Assembly (NCBI GenBank): GCA_036558745.1 | Contig: DATBEZ010000052.1 | Location: 62,001-126,000, forward strand | Direction of reading: 5' to 3' | Length of the DNA stretch: 64,000 bases | Origin: JAMXLJ01 sp036558745 | GTDB lineage: Bacteria; Actinomycetota; Acidimicrobiia; IMCC26256; JAMXLJ01 | Shown here: positions 44,154 to 52,873 of the stretch, one piece after another | How the letters are laid out: every line of letters begins with the position of its first letter | Position numbering within the stretch: the stretch's first letter is position 1 | Translations under genes and position numbers: made by a program | The notes under the pieces: generated by a model | What the model saw: only the letters and a program-made list of their open reading frames with translations | What the model was told of the DNA's origin: nothing | Databases searched by the model: none

Positions 44154-46037
44154 TCAGAGCGTGAGCGTGATCGTGGCCCCGACGTGCACCTGCGTGTTCC
44201 CGGGGATGCTCTGGGTCTTCACGTGCTTCCCCGGCCGGTAGCCCTGGACGTCCACCACGAGCCCGGCTCGCTGGAGGACGGCGCTCGCGTCCTCGACCTT
44301 CCACGTGGTGACGTTCGGGACGAGCACGAGCTGCGGTCCCTGGCTCACGTAGATCGTCACGACGCTGTCGCGCGCCACCGGCGTGTTCCCCACCGGTGAC
44401 GTGCGCGTCACCCGACCGGCCTGGATCGTGTCGCTGAAGTCCATCGCCTGCACCGGGCGCAGCTGCACGGCTTGGATCGCATCGGCCGCTTGGGCGTAGG
44501 TGAGACCCGCGAGGTTGTTGGGCACCTGGCGCGGCGCGGGTCCGTCGCTGATGACCATGCGTACGGTCGATCCCGGCGCGACCTTCCGGCCCGCGGGCGG
44601 GTCGGTGCCGATCAGACCGTCCTTCGGGACGACCTCGTCGTTGCGGTGCTCGTCGGTACCGGCCGCGAAGCCGGCCGCGAGGAGCGCGGCGTGCACCTGG
44701 GCCGGCGCCGCCGAGGTCGGGAACGCGGGCACCGCGATCGGGGCGGGGCCCGACGACACCACGAGATGCACCCGACCACCACGGTCGATCCAGCTGCCCG
44801 GCGGCGGGGACTGGCTCACGACCGTGCCCGCGGGCTGGTCGGCCCGGCGCACGTCGACCGCGACGCCGACGCCGGCGTCGGCCGCCCGCAGCGACGCGGT
44901 GCCGCGCGTGAGGCCGGCGAGGTTCGGGACCGGGACGCGGCCGCCGTTGTTGGTCGCGCCGACGACCGCGACCCCGGCCAGGGCGAGCGCGAGGACGACG
45001 AGACCGGCGACGAGCAACGGCACGATCGCGCCGGCGCGGCCGCTGCGTCGCGGCACGGTCCGTACCGGCGCGTACTCGACCGCGAGCGTGTCCTCGTCGG
45101 ACGCGTCCTGGTCGAAGGGGATGCCGGGCTCGTAACCGATCTGGGTCGGGTTCTGGTCGTCGCCGACCTCGTGCAGACCGCTCAAGGTCAGCGGCCCGGG
45201 CGGCGGGAGCGCGGCGGCGGCATCGGTCAGCGCGGCGCCCATCGTCGCCGCGTCGGGATAGCGCTGCACGGGGTCGATCTGGCCCGCGCGCTCCACGACC
45301 GCACCGAGCGGTCCGAGCTCGGCCGGCGCGGTGATGCCCGTGTGCGTGCGCGCGGTGAGCGTCCCGATCGGCGTGTCGGCCGCGAACGGCACGCGACCGG
45401 TCACCGACTCGACCAGCACCAGCGCCAACGCGTAGAGATCGGCTCGCGCGTCGAGCGGGGTGCCCGCGGCCTGCTCCGGGGACGCGTAGCGCGCGGTACC
45501 GAGCAACGCGCCCGCGGGCTCGGTCCAGCTCGCCTCCGCGAGTGCGCGCGCAAGACCGAAGTCACCGACGCGCACGATGCCGTGCTCGTCGAAGAGCAGG
45601 TTCGCGGGCTTGATGTCGCGGTGCACGAGCCCCCGCACGTGCGCATATTCGAGCGCAGCCGCGACCTGGCGGCCGACGTGCGCGGCCTGCGACGGCGTGA
45701 GCCGGTGGTCGCGGTCGAGCATGCTGCGCAGGCTGCCGCCCTCGAGCAGCTCGAGGACCATGAAGGGGACGTCGTCCTCGCCCCAGTCGTAGACGGCCAT
45801 GACGTTGGGATGGTGCAGCGACGCGGCGAGCTGGGCTTCGGCCCGGAAGCGCCGGAGGAAGCCCGAGTCGTCGGCCAGGGCCGTGTGCAGGACCTTGACC
45901 GCGACGCGCCGGCGCAGTCGCACGTCGTCGGCGACGTACACGCGACCGCTCGCGCCCGCGCCGATCGGCGCCCGCAGCCGGTACCGCCCGGCGAGGACCC
46001 GGCCGACGAGGAGGTCGCTGACCCCGCTGGTGGCCAT
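44154..46037 (-). CDS. PknB-like serine/threonine kinase with four PASTA domains
   Basis: A 627-residue receptor kinase. Catalytic elements: glycine loop GAGASGRVYVAD, Lys48 (VAVKVL), HRDIKPAN with Asp141, DFG at 159-161. A juxtamembrane acidic segment (about 290-330) leads to one membrane helix (338-360), then four extracytoplasmic PASTA repeats (about 365-430, 432-500, 502-570, 572-627; VPNLAGLT, VPNVTTWKVEDA mark two starts). PASTA domains bind muropeptides; such kinases control growth and division. Usually pknB is beside the division/pbp cluster; here it is not. TAGCGT lies 6 nt before the ATG. Confidence 0.96.
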   Translation of the reverse strand: MATSGVSDLLVGRVLAGRYRLRAPIGAGASGRVYVADDVRLRRRVAVKVLHTALADDSGFLRRFRAEAQLAASLHHPNVMAVYDWGEDDVPFMVLELLEGGSLRSMLDRDHRLTPSQAAHVGRQVAAALEYAHVRGLVHRDIKPANLLFDEHGIVRVGDFGLARALAEASWTEPAGALLGTARYASPEQAAGTPLDARADLYALALVLVESVTGRVPFAADTPIGTLTARTHTGITAPAELGPLGAVVERAGQIDPVQRYPDAATMGAALTDAAAALPPPGPLTLSGLHEVGDDQNPTQIGYEPGIPFDQDASDEDTLAVEYAPVRTVPRRSGRAGAIVPLLVAGLVVLALALAGVAVVGATNNGGRVPVPNLAGLTRGTASLRAADAGVGVAVDVRRADQPAGTVVSQSPPPGSWIDRGGRVHLVVSSGPAPIAVPAFPTSAAPAQVHAALLAAGFAAGTDEHRNDEVVPKDGLIGTDPPAGRKVAPGSTVRMVISDGPAPRQVPNNLAGLTYAQAADAIQAVQLRPVQAMDFSDTIQAGRVTRTSPVGNTPVARDSVVTIYVSQGPQLVLVPNVTTWKVEDASAVLQRAGLVVDVQGYRPGKHVKTQSIPGNTQVHVGATITLTL

Positions 46038-46043
46038 CCGTTC

Positions 46044-46049
46044 ACGCTA
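46044..46049 (-). promoter_or_regulatory. -10 box (TAGCGT) of the PASTA-kinase gene, leaderless type
   Basis: TAGCGT on the gene strand ends 6 nt before the ATG at 46037. Confidence 0.5.
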
Positions 46050-46106
46050 CCGGGCGCCCCCGCACGGTCCGTGGCACGCGACCCGGACCCGGCGCTCCGC
46101 CGGCGC

Positions 46107-46112
46107 TACCGT
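46107..46112 (+). promoter_or_regulatory. -10 box (TACCGT) of the gene at 46120, leaderless type
   Basis: TACCGT ends 7 nt before the GTG at 46120; divergent from the PASTA-kinase box 58 bp away. Confidence 0.45.
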
Positions 46113-46119
46113 CGGGGGC

Positions 46120-46653
46120 GTGGTCGATCGGGTCGCGCCGCTCCCGCCGACGGGGCGGGGAAACGGCAGCAACGGAAACCGCACGAACGGCAACGGCTCG
46201 GGCAACGGCTCCCGCGCCCTGACCGGCCCGGGCCCGGCGAAGGCCCGGCACCCGTGGCGATTCGCCATCGTGGCCGTCGGTCTGCTGATCGTGGTGAACC
46301 TGCTCGTCTACGTCGGTGTGAGCGCGGACACGAGCGACAAGACCCGCGTGCTGCCGAGCGAGGTGCAAAACGTCCTGCCCGCGCCGGGCAGCCAGGTCCG
46401 CGTGCAGGACACCGTCGCGGTCGACCTGCGCGACGACCTCACCGGCGTCCTCGTGATCGACGGCGTCGAGCTGCCCGAGAACGAGATCTCGCGCATCCCG
46501 TCACTCGGTGAGATCAGCTTCCGTCCCGGCCAGGGGAAGGTGTTCGAGCGTCTCGAGCCCGGCGTGCACAACGTGTCGGTCATCTACTGGCCTCAGATCA
46601 AGAACCGCTCCGACGGCACGCAGACATTCACCTGGTCGTTTTCGACCGGGTAG
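46120..46653 (+). CDS. single-pass membrane protein with extracytoplasmic beta domain
   Basis: A 177-residue protein: a low-complexity Gly/Asn-rich N-terminus (residues 10-35, repeats of N-G), one transmembrane helix (about 48-68, FAIVAVGLLIVVNLLVYVGV), then a soluble domain whose ending (VDLRDDLTGVLVIDGVELP, VSVIYWPQIKNRSDGTQTFTWSF) looks like an Ig-like or CARDB beta sandwich outside the cell. Divergent from the PASTA kinase, so possibly a partner in envelope sensing; this is position-based inference. Family not recognised. Confidence 0.65.
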   Translation: MVDRVAPLPPTGRGNGSNGNRTNGNGSGNGSRALTGPGPAKARHPWRFAIVAVGLLIVVNLLVYVGVSADTSDKTRVLPSEVQNVLPAPGSQVRVQDTVAVDLRDDLTGVLVIDGVELPENEISRIPSLGEISFRPGQGKVFERLEPGVHNVSVIYWPQIKNRSDGTQTFTWSFSTG

Positions 46654-46665
46654 TCGCTTCGTCTC

Positions 46666-47667
46666 CTACTGCGCGATCGCGAGCACCGCCGCGCCCTGCA
46701 CGCGGTCGGCTGCGATCGCGGCGAGCGCGTCGTTCGCATCCTCGAGCGCGAACGTCTCGAACGACGTGCGCACGCCCGCCTCGGCCGCGAGGGCCATGAA
46801 CTCCTCCGCGTCGCGGCGGGTCATGTTGGCGACCGAACGCAACGTCCGCTCCTCCCACAGCAGCGCGTAGTCGAACGCCGGGATCGTCGACATGTGAATG
46901 CCCGCGAGGCTCACCGTCCCGCCCGGACGCACGACGCGCAGCGCGACGGGTACGAGCTCGCCGGCGGGAGCGAACACCACCGCGCGGTCGGCGGGACGCG
47001 GCGGCAGCTCGGCTGCATCCCCGACCCACGACGCGCCGAGCTCGCGCGCGAGCGCCTGATGACCTTCACCGCGCGTCAGCACCACGACGTCGCAACCCCA
47101 GTGATGCAGCACCTGGATCGCCAGGTGCGCCGACGCGCCGAACCCCATGAGCGCGACGCGGTCCCCCGGCTGCACCTCGGCGCGACGCAGCGCGCGGTAG
47201 CCGATCACGCCTGCGCACAGCAGCGGCGCGGCCTCGAGGTCGCCCATGCTCGACGGCAGGCGCGCCGCGAAGTCCTCCGGCACCGTGATCGCGTCCGCGT
47301 AGCCGCCGTCGACCGTCCAGCCGGTGAACGTCGCGTGGGGGCACAGGTTCTCCTCGCCGCGCACACAGAACTCGCACGTCCCGTCGGTGTGGTGCAGCCA
47401 CGGGACGCCGACGCGATCGCCGACGTCGAGCCGGGTGCACCCGGGACCGCGCGCGTCGACGACACCGACGGCCTGGTGACCGGGCACGACCGGCAGGTGC
47501 GGGAGGTCGAGGTCGCCCTCGGTCACGTGCAGGTCGGTCCGACAGCACCCGCACGCGATCACCGCGACGCGCACCTCCCCCGCGCCGGGCTCCGGCAGCG
47601 GCCGCTCCTCGAGCTGGAGCGGCCGGGTGCCGACGGGTGCGGCCGCGTGCAGGACCTGCGCGCGCAC
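46666..47667 (-). CDS. zinc-dependent alcohol dehydrogenase (MDR family)
   Basis: A 333-residue MDR enzyme with catalytic zinc residues ACGCCRTDLH and PGHQAVGVV, structural zinc cysteines in GTCEFCVRGEENLC, and cofactor loop GFGASAHLAIQV. The sequence matches the AdhP-like/zinc-binding alcohol dehydrogenase family that oxidises primary or acyl-linked alcohols with NAD(P). It ends 12 nt from the gene at 46653 convergently and starts 15 nt after the HadB-like stop, so it is co-transcribed with the dehydratase pair. Confidence 0.9.
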   Translation of the reverse strand: MRAQVLHAAAPVGTRPLQLEERPLPEPGAGEVRVAVIACGCCRTDLHVTEGDLDLPHLPVVPGHQAVGVVDARGPGCTRLDVGDRVGVPWLHHTDGTCEFCVRGEENLCPHATFTGWTVDGGYADAITVPEDFAARLPSSMGDLEAAPLLCAGVIGYRALRRAEVQPGDRVALMGFGASAHLAIQVLHHWGCDVVVLTRGEGHQALARELGASWVGDAAELPPRPADRAVVFAPAGELVPVALRVVRPGGTVSLAGIHMSTIPAFDYALLWEERTLRSVANMTRRDAEEFMALAAEAGVRTSFETFALEDANDALAAIAADRVQGAAVLAIAQ

Positions 47668-47682
47668 GTGCTGCGGCGCGAG

Positions 47683-48102
47683 CTACGACACGACGAAGGT
47701 GGCCTCGCCGCGAATCGCGGTGCCGCCACCTTCGCGGTCGCAGCTCAGCTGCAGGTCGACCCGACGCTCGCCGTCGGCCTCGTAGCGCTTCACGACCTCA
47801 CCGGTGCAGACCAGAGTGTCGCCCGGCCACACCTGCTCCCTGAACGACACGCTGAAGCGGCGCACGTTCTCCGCGCCCAGCCAGTCGGTCGCGAAGGTGC
47901 CCAGGATGCCGGCCTGCAGCATCCCGACCGAGAACACGGTCGGGAACCCGGCCGAGCGCGCGAACTCCTCGTCGTGGTGGATCGGGTTGAAGTCGCCCGA
48001 CGCGCCCTGGTAGCGCACGAAGTCGGTCCGGGTGAGCGGGCCGAACGTGCGGGCCTCCGCCTTGGTCCCTTCCTCGAGGTCGTCCCACGTGGGCGTGGCC
48101 AT
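47683..48102 (-). CDS. MaoC-like (R)-hydroxyacyl dehydratase, HadB-type subunit
   Basis: A 139-residue hot-dog protein with the hydratase motif DFNPIHHDEEFARSAGFP, carrying the catalytic Asp and His of the MaoC/HadB subunit, and a canonical ending with FREQVWPGDTL. GAGGGGAGCG precedes the ATG at 48102. Together with the HadA-like neighbour it should dehydrate or hydrate 3-hydroxyacyl thioesters in lipid synthesis or breakdown, by analogy with mycobacterial HadAB. Confidence 0.88.
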   Translation of the reverse strand: MATPTWDDLEEGTKAEARTFGPLTRTDFVRYQGASGDFNPIHHDEEFARSAGFPTVFSVGMLQAGILGTFATDWLGAENVRRFSVSFREQVWPGDTLVCTGEVVKRYEADGERRVDLQLSCDREGGGTAIRGEATFVVS

Positions 48103-48147
48103 CGTCGCTCCCCTCAACTCTCTCTTCATCGTCGATCTCACTGCGCC

Positions 48148-48211
48148 CTCCCGGGCCTGCATCGCTCCACTCGCTCATTCGAGCAGTGAGGTCGGCATCC
48201 CGGGAGCGATG
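48148..48211. repeat. nested inverted repeats in the HadA-HadB gap
   Basis: CTCCCGGG (48148-48155) pairs with CCCGGGAG (48199-48206); CATCGCTC (48160-48167) with GAGCGATG (48204-48211); inside, CACTCGCTC-ATTC-GAGCAGTG (48168-48188) forms a hairpin with one bulge. The 146-bp gap between two genes that should be one operon is thus strongly structured; function unknown (processing, or a remnant of a palindromic repeat). Confidence 0.5.
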
Positions 48212-48248
48212 TCATTCGCTCGTAACTGCCAGGCCTCCGTTCGATCTC

Positions 48249-48692
48249 CTACTGTCCGGGCGCGCGGCCGGTCTCGATCGTGGTGCCGCGCGACTCGGCC
48301 ACGAGGTTGCCCTGCTCGTCGCGGAACTCGGTCACGCCGATGACGAAGGTCATCGTCCCGCCGCGCTTGCCTACCTTCTCGTAGATGTCCTCGATGCGCG
48401 TCTGCGCAGTGAGCTTCGTCCCCGCGCGCGGCGGCGGGCCGTGGAAGATGAACTCCTGGCCGCCGTGCAACACGCGCCGCATGTCGAGGCCGACCTTGCC
48501 GTACACGGACTTCCCCGGCGGCGTCCAGAACGTCATGTTCACGAGAAACGTCGGCTCGCTCACGGGATGGGGATCATCGAGGTACGCGGGATTCTGCGAC
48601 TTCGTCGCCCGCGCGAACTCGCGGATCTTGCTGCGCTCGACCAGCATCTCGAAAGGCTGGTCGCTCGCGCCGATGACGTCCTTGTTGGCCAC
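48249..48692 (-). CDS. MaoC N-terminal-like dehydratase, HadA-type subunit
   Basis: A 147-residue hot-dog protein of the FAS1/HadA type (KSQNPAYLDDPHPVSEPTFLVNMTFW, LHGGQEFIFHGPPPRAGTKL). HadA-type subunits lack the hydratase dyad and bind the acyl chain, in agreement with the absence of D-x4-H here. GTG start with AGGAGG 9 nt upstream. It begins 3 nt before the ligA stop and precedes the HadB-like gene by 146 nt. Confidence 0.88.
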   Translation of the reverse strand: MANKDVIGASDQPFEMLVERSKIREFARATKSQNPAYLDDPHPVSEPTFLVNMTFWTPPGKSVYGKVGLDMRRVLHGGQEFIFHGPPPRAGTKLTAQTRIEDIYEKVGKRGGTMTFVIGVTEFRDEQGNLVAESRGTTIETGRAPGQ

Positions 48693-48695
48693 TCG

Positions 48696-50741
48696 TCAGT
48701 CCTCCTGCTCTTGTCCCGGACCATGCTCGAGCAGGTCGCGGAAGCCGTCCTCGTCGAGGATCGTCGACCCGAGCTGCTCGGCCTTCGCGAGCTTCGAGCC
48801 GGGGTTCTCGCCCACGACCACGTAGGTCGTCTTCTTCGACACGCTGCTGGTGACCTTGCCGCCGCGCGCCTGGATCTCCGACTCGGCGTCCTCGCGCGTG
48901 AAGCCCTCGAGGCCGCCGGTCAGCACGAACGTCGTGCCCGCGAGGGTGGCCGCCGACGGATCGGCCTCGACCTTCTCCGGCCCGGTCAGGTTGACGTCGG
49001 CGCGCCGCAGCTTGTCGACGACGCGACGGTTGGGCGCCACCTCGAAGAACCGGTGGATGCTCTGCGCGATCACGCCGCCGACCCCCTCGACCGCGACGAT
49101 CTCGTCCTCGGACGCCTGCTCGATCGCGTCCAGGCTGCCGAGGTCGCGCGCCAACGCGACGGCCGCCGTCGGGCCGACGTGACGGATGCCGAGACCCACG
49201 AGCACGCGCCACAACGGCTGCTGCTTCGAGTGCTCGACCGCGTCGACGAGCAGCTGCGCGGACCGCTCACCGATGCGTTCCAGCGGCACGAGCCGCTCGA
49301 CGGTCAGGTCGTAGATGTCGCCCGCGTCCTCGAGCAGACCCGCCTCGACGAACTGCCGGACGCGTTCCTCGCCCAGACCCTCGATGTCCATGGCGCCCCG
49401 GCTCGCGTAGTGCACGATGCGCTGCACCCGCTGCGCCGGGCAGTCGAAGTTGACGCAGTGGTGATCGGCCTCACCCTCGAGCCGGACGAGGTCGGACTTG
49501 CAGACCGGGCACTTCTTCGGGAACTTCCAGGGGCGCGCGCCCTTCGGACGCTTCGCGGGAACCGGCCCTACCACCTCGGGGATCACGTCACCCGCCTTGC
49601 GGACGATGACGGTGTCGCCCTCGCGCACGTCCTTGCGCGCGACCTCGTCCTGGTTGTGCAACGTGGCCAGCCCCACCGTGGAACCGCCCACGAACACCGG
49701 CTCGAGCTGCGCGAACGGCGTCGCCCGCCCTGTCCGGCCGATGCTCACCATGATGTGGTGGAGCAGCGTGGTCTTCTCCTCGGGCGGGAACTTGTACGCG
49801 ATGGCCCACCGCGGTGCCTTGCTCGTCGAGCCCAGCTCCTCGCGCTGACCGAGGTCGTCGACCTTCACGACGACACCGTCGATCTCGTACGGCAGGTCGT
49901 GACGCCGCGCGAGCATCGACTCGCAGAACGCGTGCACCTCGTCGAGCGACTGGAAGCGCGAGATCAGGTCGTTGACGGGGAACCCGAGCTCGCGCAGCCA
50001 CGCGAGGGTCTCGGTGTGCGTGCGCAACCGGCGCCCGCCTTCGACCGCGCCGAGCTGGTAGCAGACGACGTCGAGGTCGCGGCCGGCGGTCACCTTCGCG
50101 TCCTTCTGTCGCAGCGAGCCCGCGGCGGCGTTGCGCGGATTCGCGAAGAGGCGCTCGCCGGCCTCGCTCTGCCGGCGGTTCAGCTCCTCGAAGCTGGCGA
50201 CCGGCATGAACACCTCACCCCGCACCTCGATCACGTCTGGGACGTTCTTGCCCTTCAGACGCTCGGGGACGGAACGGATGGTGTTGACGTTCGCGGTCAC
50301 GTCCTCGCCGACGACACCGTCGCCACGCGTCGCCGCGCGGGTGAAGCGTCCGCCCTCGTAGAGGAGCGAGATCGCGAGCCCGTCCATCTTCGGCTCGCAC
50401 ACGAACGCGACGTCCGCCGTGATCTGACGCTCGATGCGCTTCCCCCACGCGAGGAGGTCCTCGAGACCGAACGCGTTGTCGAGCGACAGCATCGGGACGA
50501 GGTGCTGCACGGGCGAAAACGCCGCGGTCGCACCCGAACCGGGCCGCTGCGTCGGGGAATCGGGACGGACGAGCTCCGGGTGCTCGGCCTCGAGCTCGAT
50601 GAGCTCGCGCATGAGCTCGTCAAACTCCGCGTCGGTGATCTCGGGCGCGTCGTCGAGGTAGTAGCGCCGCGAGTGGTACTCGATCTGATCACGCAACGCC
50701 GCGACCCGCGCCTCCGGGCTCGTCTTCGCGCGGCCGGCCAT
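48696..50741 (-). CDS. ligA: NAD+-dependent DNA ligase
   Basis: A 681-residue ligase with adenylated Lys118 (CEPKMDGLA), the Ia domain (YHSRRYYLDD), an OB fold, a zinc finger (CPVC, CVNFDC), HhH repeats and a C-terminal BRCT (LAGTTFVLTGGLEGFTREDAE...). It seals nicks in replication and repair. It is followed by hadA-like and preceded by the MetE-like gene, as in mycobacteria. TAGCGT about 110 nt upstream (50857-50852) would give a leader of about 100 nt filled by GAGCGAAGCGAGC-type sequence. Confidence 0.98.
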   Translation of the reverse strand: MAGRAKTSPEARVAALRDQIEYHSRRYYLDDAPEITDAEFDELMRELIELEAEHPELVRPDSPTQRPGSGATAAFSPVQHLVPMLSLDNAFGLEDLLAWGKRIERQITADVAFVCEPKMDGLAISLLYEGGRFTRAATRGDGVVGEDVTANVNTIRSVPERLKGKNVPDVIEVRGEVFMPVASFEELNRRQSEAGERLFANPRNAAAGSLRQKDAKVTAGRDLDVVCYQLGAVEGGRRLRTHTETLAWLRELGFPVNDLISRFQSLDEVHAFCESMLARRHDLPYEIDGVVVKVDDLGQREELGSTSKAPRWAIAYKFPPEEKTTLLHHIMVSIGRTGRATPFAQLEPVFVGGSTVGLATLHNQDEVARKDVREGDTVIVRKAGDVIPEVVGPVPAKRPKGARPWKFPKKCPVCKSDLVRLEGEADHHCVNFDCPAQRVQRIVHYASRGAMDIEGLGEERVRQFVEAGLLEDAGDIYDLTVERLVPLERIGERSAQLLVDAVEHSKQQPLWRVLVGLGIRHVGPTAAVALARDLGSLDAIEQASEDEIVAVEGVGGVIAQSIHRFFEVAPNRRVVDKLRRADVNLTGPEKVEADPSAATLAGTTFVLTGGLEGFTREDAESEIQARGGKVTSSVSKKTTYVVVGENPGSKLAKAEQLGSTILDEDGFRDLLEHGPGQEQED

Positions 50742-50887
50742 CTCTATGGCTCCGCTCCCACTCGGCTACTTCCACTCGCTGGCGCTCGCTTCATCCGCCT
50801 CGTTCGCTCCGCGTGCTCGCTCGCTTCGCTCGCGCGTGCCTCGGCGCGTCCACGCTACCGAGTGGTAACGGACGCGACGAAGGCTGG
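50742..50887 (-). promoter_or_regulatory. ligA upstream region with -10 box and GCTCGC-rich leader
   Basis: TAGCGT (gene strand 50857-50852) is the only promoter-like box. Between it and the ligA ATG lies a tract of GAGCGAAGCGAGCGAGC-like repeats that can fold on itself. No strong ribosome site is seen. Similar GCTCGC/GAGCGA-rich linkers occur at 3985-4050 and 10490-10560. Confidence 0.35.
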
Positions 50888-51898
50888 TCAGGCGCCGACG
50901 GTGAGGCGGGCGGCGACCGCGTGGTCGTGCACCCGGTTCGCCATCTCCCGGGCCAGCCCGAGGAGGTGGTCGGCCTGCTCCTCGCTGTGGCCGGCGAGCC
51001 CGCACTCGGGAGTGACGAGCCCCTGGGTCCGCAGCAGCACGGGGTCGCAGCCGCGCCGGGTGAGCTCGCACCACAGGGAGACGAGCTCCCGCCACAGCGG
51101 GTCGCAGGACTGGCCGACCGGGCGGTGCGTGGGCACCGCGCCCCACGCGACCCAGCCGCCGGCGTCGAGGTGGCGGGCGATGACCGCCGCGTCGTCGATG
51201 ACCTCCCGCCGGACGTCGAGCCCGAGGACACGCGGGCCAGCTTCCAGCGCGAGGCGTACGTCGGCTGCGCCGCACGTGTGCACACCGGTGGTGCACGCGG
51301 CCGCTGCGAGCGCGCCGGACAGCAGGTCGACCGCGGCCTCGTGCTCGAGCGGGCCCCGCCCGAGCCGCCAGAGCACCAGTGCGGGCTCGTCGAGGAAGAG
51401 CACGGTCGGGGTGCCGGGCAGTCGCGCGGTCACGAGCTCCTCGAGCGCGCCGGCCCACGCGCGCGCGAGCTCACCCGCGCGACGGAACGCGCGCGCGACG
51501 GGCATCCCCGCGTGCGCGAGCGCGACACCGAGCGTCAACGGTCCCGCGGTCTGCACCTTGACCCGCCGTGGCGGCGTGGGCGACGACGCGGCCACGTCGA
51601 GGAACGCGAGCAGGCCTGCGTGCGCGTCGTCGTCGAAGACCGGCCGCGGCGGCGCGTCGAGCACGTCGACCAAGCGGAGATCGCCACGCGCGTCGACCTG
51701 CACCTCGGGGAGCGCGCGCACCGACCGCTCGATCATGCCTTCGAGCGTCGAGCGGCGCGGCAGCTCCGGCGCGGCGGGCAACGCGGGATGCCGGTGCAGC
51801 ACGAGCTCGGCCGCGGCGTGCGCGTCCTCGTGGGGAAGGCTCCCGATCGACGTCGCGAGACCGGGAGCCAGGGGCTCGGCTTCGGGAGGGCCGGACAT
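50888..51898 (-). CDS. short MetE-like (UROD/MetE superfamily) protein
   Basis: A 336-residue protein like the C-terminal half of cobalamin-independent methionine synthase and like the Rv3015c-type proteins of mycobacteria. VHTCGAADV carries His and Cys zinc ligands and TPECGL the second Cys; LATSIGSLPHED is the family start. Because the N-terminal MetE half is absent, activity is probably methyl transfer from a small donor rather than from tri-glutamyl folate. TATACT is 9 nt before the ATG. Neighbours ligA and the CaCA/mnmA block are those of other actinobacteria. Confidence 0.8.
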   Translation of the reverse strand: MSGPPEAEPLAPGLATSIGSLPHEDAHAAAELVLHRHPALPAAPELPRRSTLEGMIERSVRALPEVQVDARGDLRLVDVLDAPPRPVFDDDAHAGLLAFLDVAASSPTPPRRVKVQTAGPLTLGVALAHAGMPVARAFRRAGELARAWAGALEELVTARLPGTPTVLFLDEPALVLWRLGRGPLEHEAAVDLLSGALAAAACTTGVHTCGAADVRLALEAGPRVLGLDVRREVIDDAAVIARHLDAGGWVAWGAVPTHRPVGQSCDPLWRELVSLWCELTRRGCDPVLLRTQGLVTPECGLAGHSEEQADHLLGLAREMANRVHDHAVAARLTVGA

Positions 51899-51907
51899 GG
51901 GAGCCGT

Positions 51908-51913
51908 AGTATA
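51908..51913 (-). promoter_or_regulatory. -10 box (TATACT) of the MetE-like gene, leaderless type
   Basis: TATACT on the gene strand ends 9 nt before the ATG at 51898 and is the best match to the canonical -10 in the window. It lies in CCGTA-GTA-TACGG, a small inverted repeat that also faces the divergent membrane gene. Confidence 0.5.
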
Positions 51914-51951
51914 CGGACGCTTTCCGTCGATCCCGGATCCCGGAGGTCGGG

Positions 51952-52854
51952 CTGTCGCCATCGGTTTCGCCTCGCCGGACCCGGCCGAGCGTCTGGCTGC
52001 TGCGCGTCGTCTGGGTGCTGCTGCCGGCCGCTGCGGGACCCGCGGTCGCCGACGCGCTCACCGGCTGGGACCGCGCTCCGCGGTTGCTCGCCGAGGGCCT
52101 GCTGTGGGCGGCGTGGGCCGTCGTGCTCGTGGCCGTGCTCGCGCCGCGACCGGTCGGGCTGACCGCGACCAGGATCGCCGCGCCCGCGTTCGCCGGCGTC
52201 GCGGCGGCGACGCTGTGGGGCGCGTCCATCGTCGCCGCCGTGGTGGCGATCGCCGTGACGGTGGCGGCGGCGGTTCTCGCCGCGCTTCCTGCGTACGGCC
52301 GTGCGTGCGCCGACGGCCTCGCGTACGGCGACGAATTCCGGTTCCCGCTCAAGACACCGCCGGCGCTGGCGGCGGGGCCGGTACCGCTGGCGGCGTTGCT
52401 CGTCGCCGCGGGCATCGCGACCGGGCCGCTGTTGCTCGCCGACGGACGTGTCGTCGCGGGGATCGTCGCAACGGTCGTCGGATTCACGATCGCGGGGTTC
52501 CTCGCTCGCGCGTTGCACGGCCTCTCGGTCCGCTGGGCCGTGCTCGTGCCCGCGGGCATCACGCTGGTCGACCCGATGACGCTCGCGGACGCGGTGCTGT
52601 TTCCGGCCGAGCACATCGCGGGGCTGGCCGCGGCGCCGTTGCATCCCGACCCCACAACGCTCGACATGCGACTCGGAGCGTCGGTCGGCGCGGTCGCCAT
52701 GCACCTCACCGACGAGGCCCAGCTGCTCACCGCGTCACGCGGTCGACGGCCGGCGGGGAAGGTCACGGTCGACGTGCTGCTGTTCGCGCCCGTCGAGTCG
52801 GCCGCGTTCGTCGCGCTCGCGACCCAACCCACCCACCACCGCCGCACCAGTTGA
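51952..52854 (+). CDS. polytopic membrane protein of unknown function
   Basis: A hydrophobic protein with about six to seven helices. The first canonical start is GTG 52015 (279 residues), but this cuts the first helix short. An in-frame CTG at 51952, preceded by GGAGG with 5-nt spacing, would add 21 residues (SPSVSPRRTRPSVWLLRVVW) including a positively charged cytosolic tip and the missing helix start, so I annotate from there with low certainty. The C-terminal part ends in a soluble beta segment (MHLTDEAQLLTASRGRRPAGKVTVDVLL). No family recognised. Divergent from the MetE-like gene, convergent with the exchanger. Confidence 0.5.
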   Translation: MSPSVSPRRTRPSVWLLRVVWVLLPAAAGPAVADALTGWDRAPRLLAEGLLWAAWAVVLVAVLAPRPVGLTATRIAAPAFAGVAAATLWGASIVAAVVAIAVTVAAAVLAALPAYGRACADGLAYGDEFRFPLKTPPALAAGPVPLAALLVAAGIATGPLLLADGRVVAGIVATVVGFTIAGFLARALHGLSVRWAVLVPAGITLVDPMTLADAVLFPAEHIAGLAAAPLHPDPTTLDMRLGASVGAVAMHLTDEAQLLTASRGRRPAGKVTVDVLLFAPVESAAFVALATQPTHHRRTS

Positions 52855-52873
52855 ACCCCCAGTCGGGACGCGT

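Noticed and set aside
50742..50887. CRISPR-like repeats in the GCTCGC-rich tract before ligA
   Set aside because: Irregular unit length, no spacers and no cas genes; simple GAGCGA-type low complexity.
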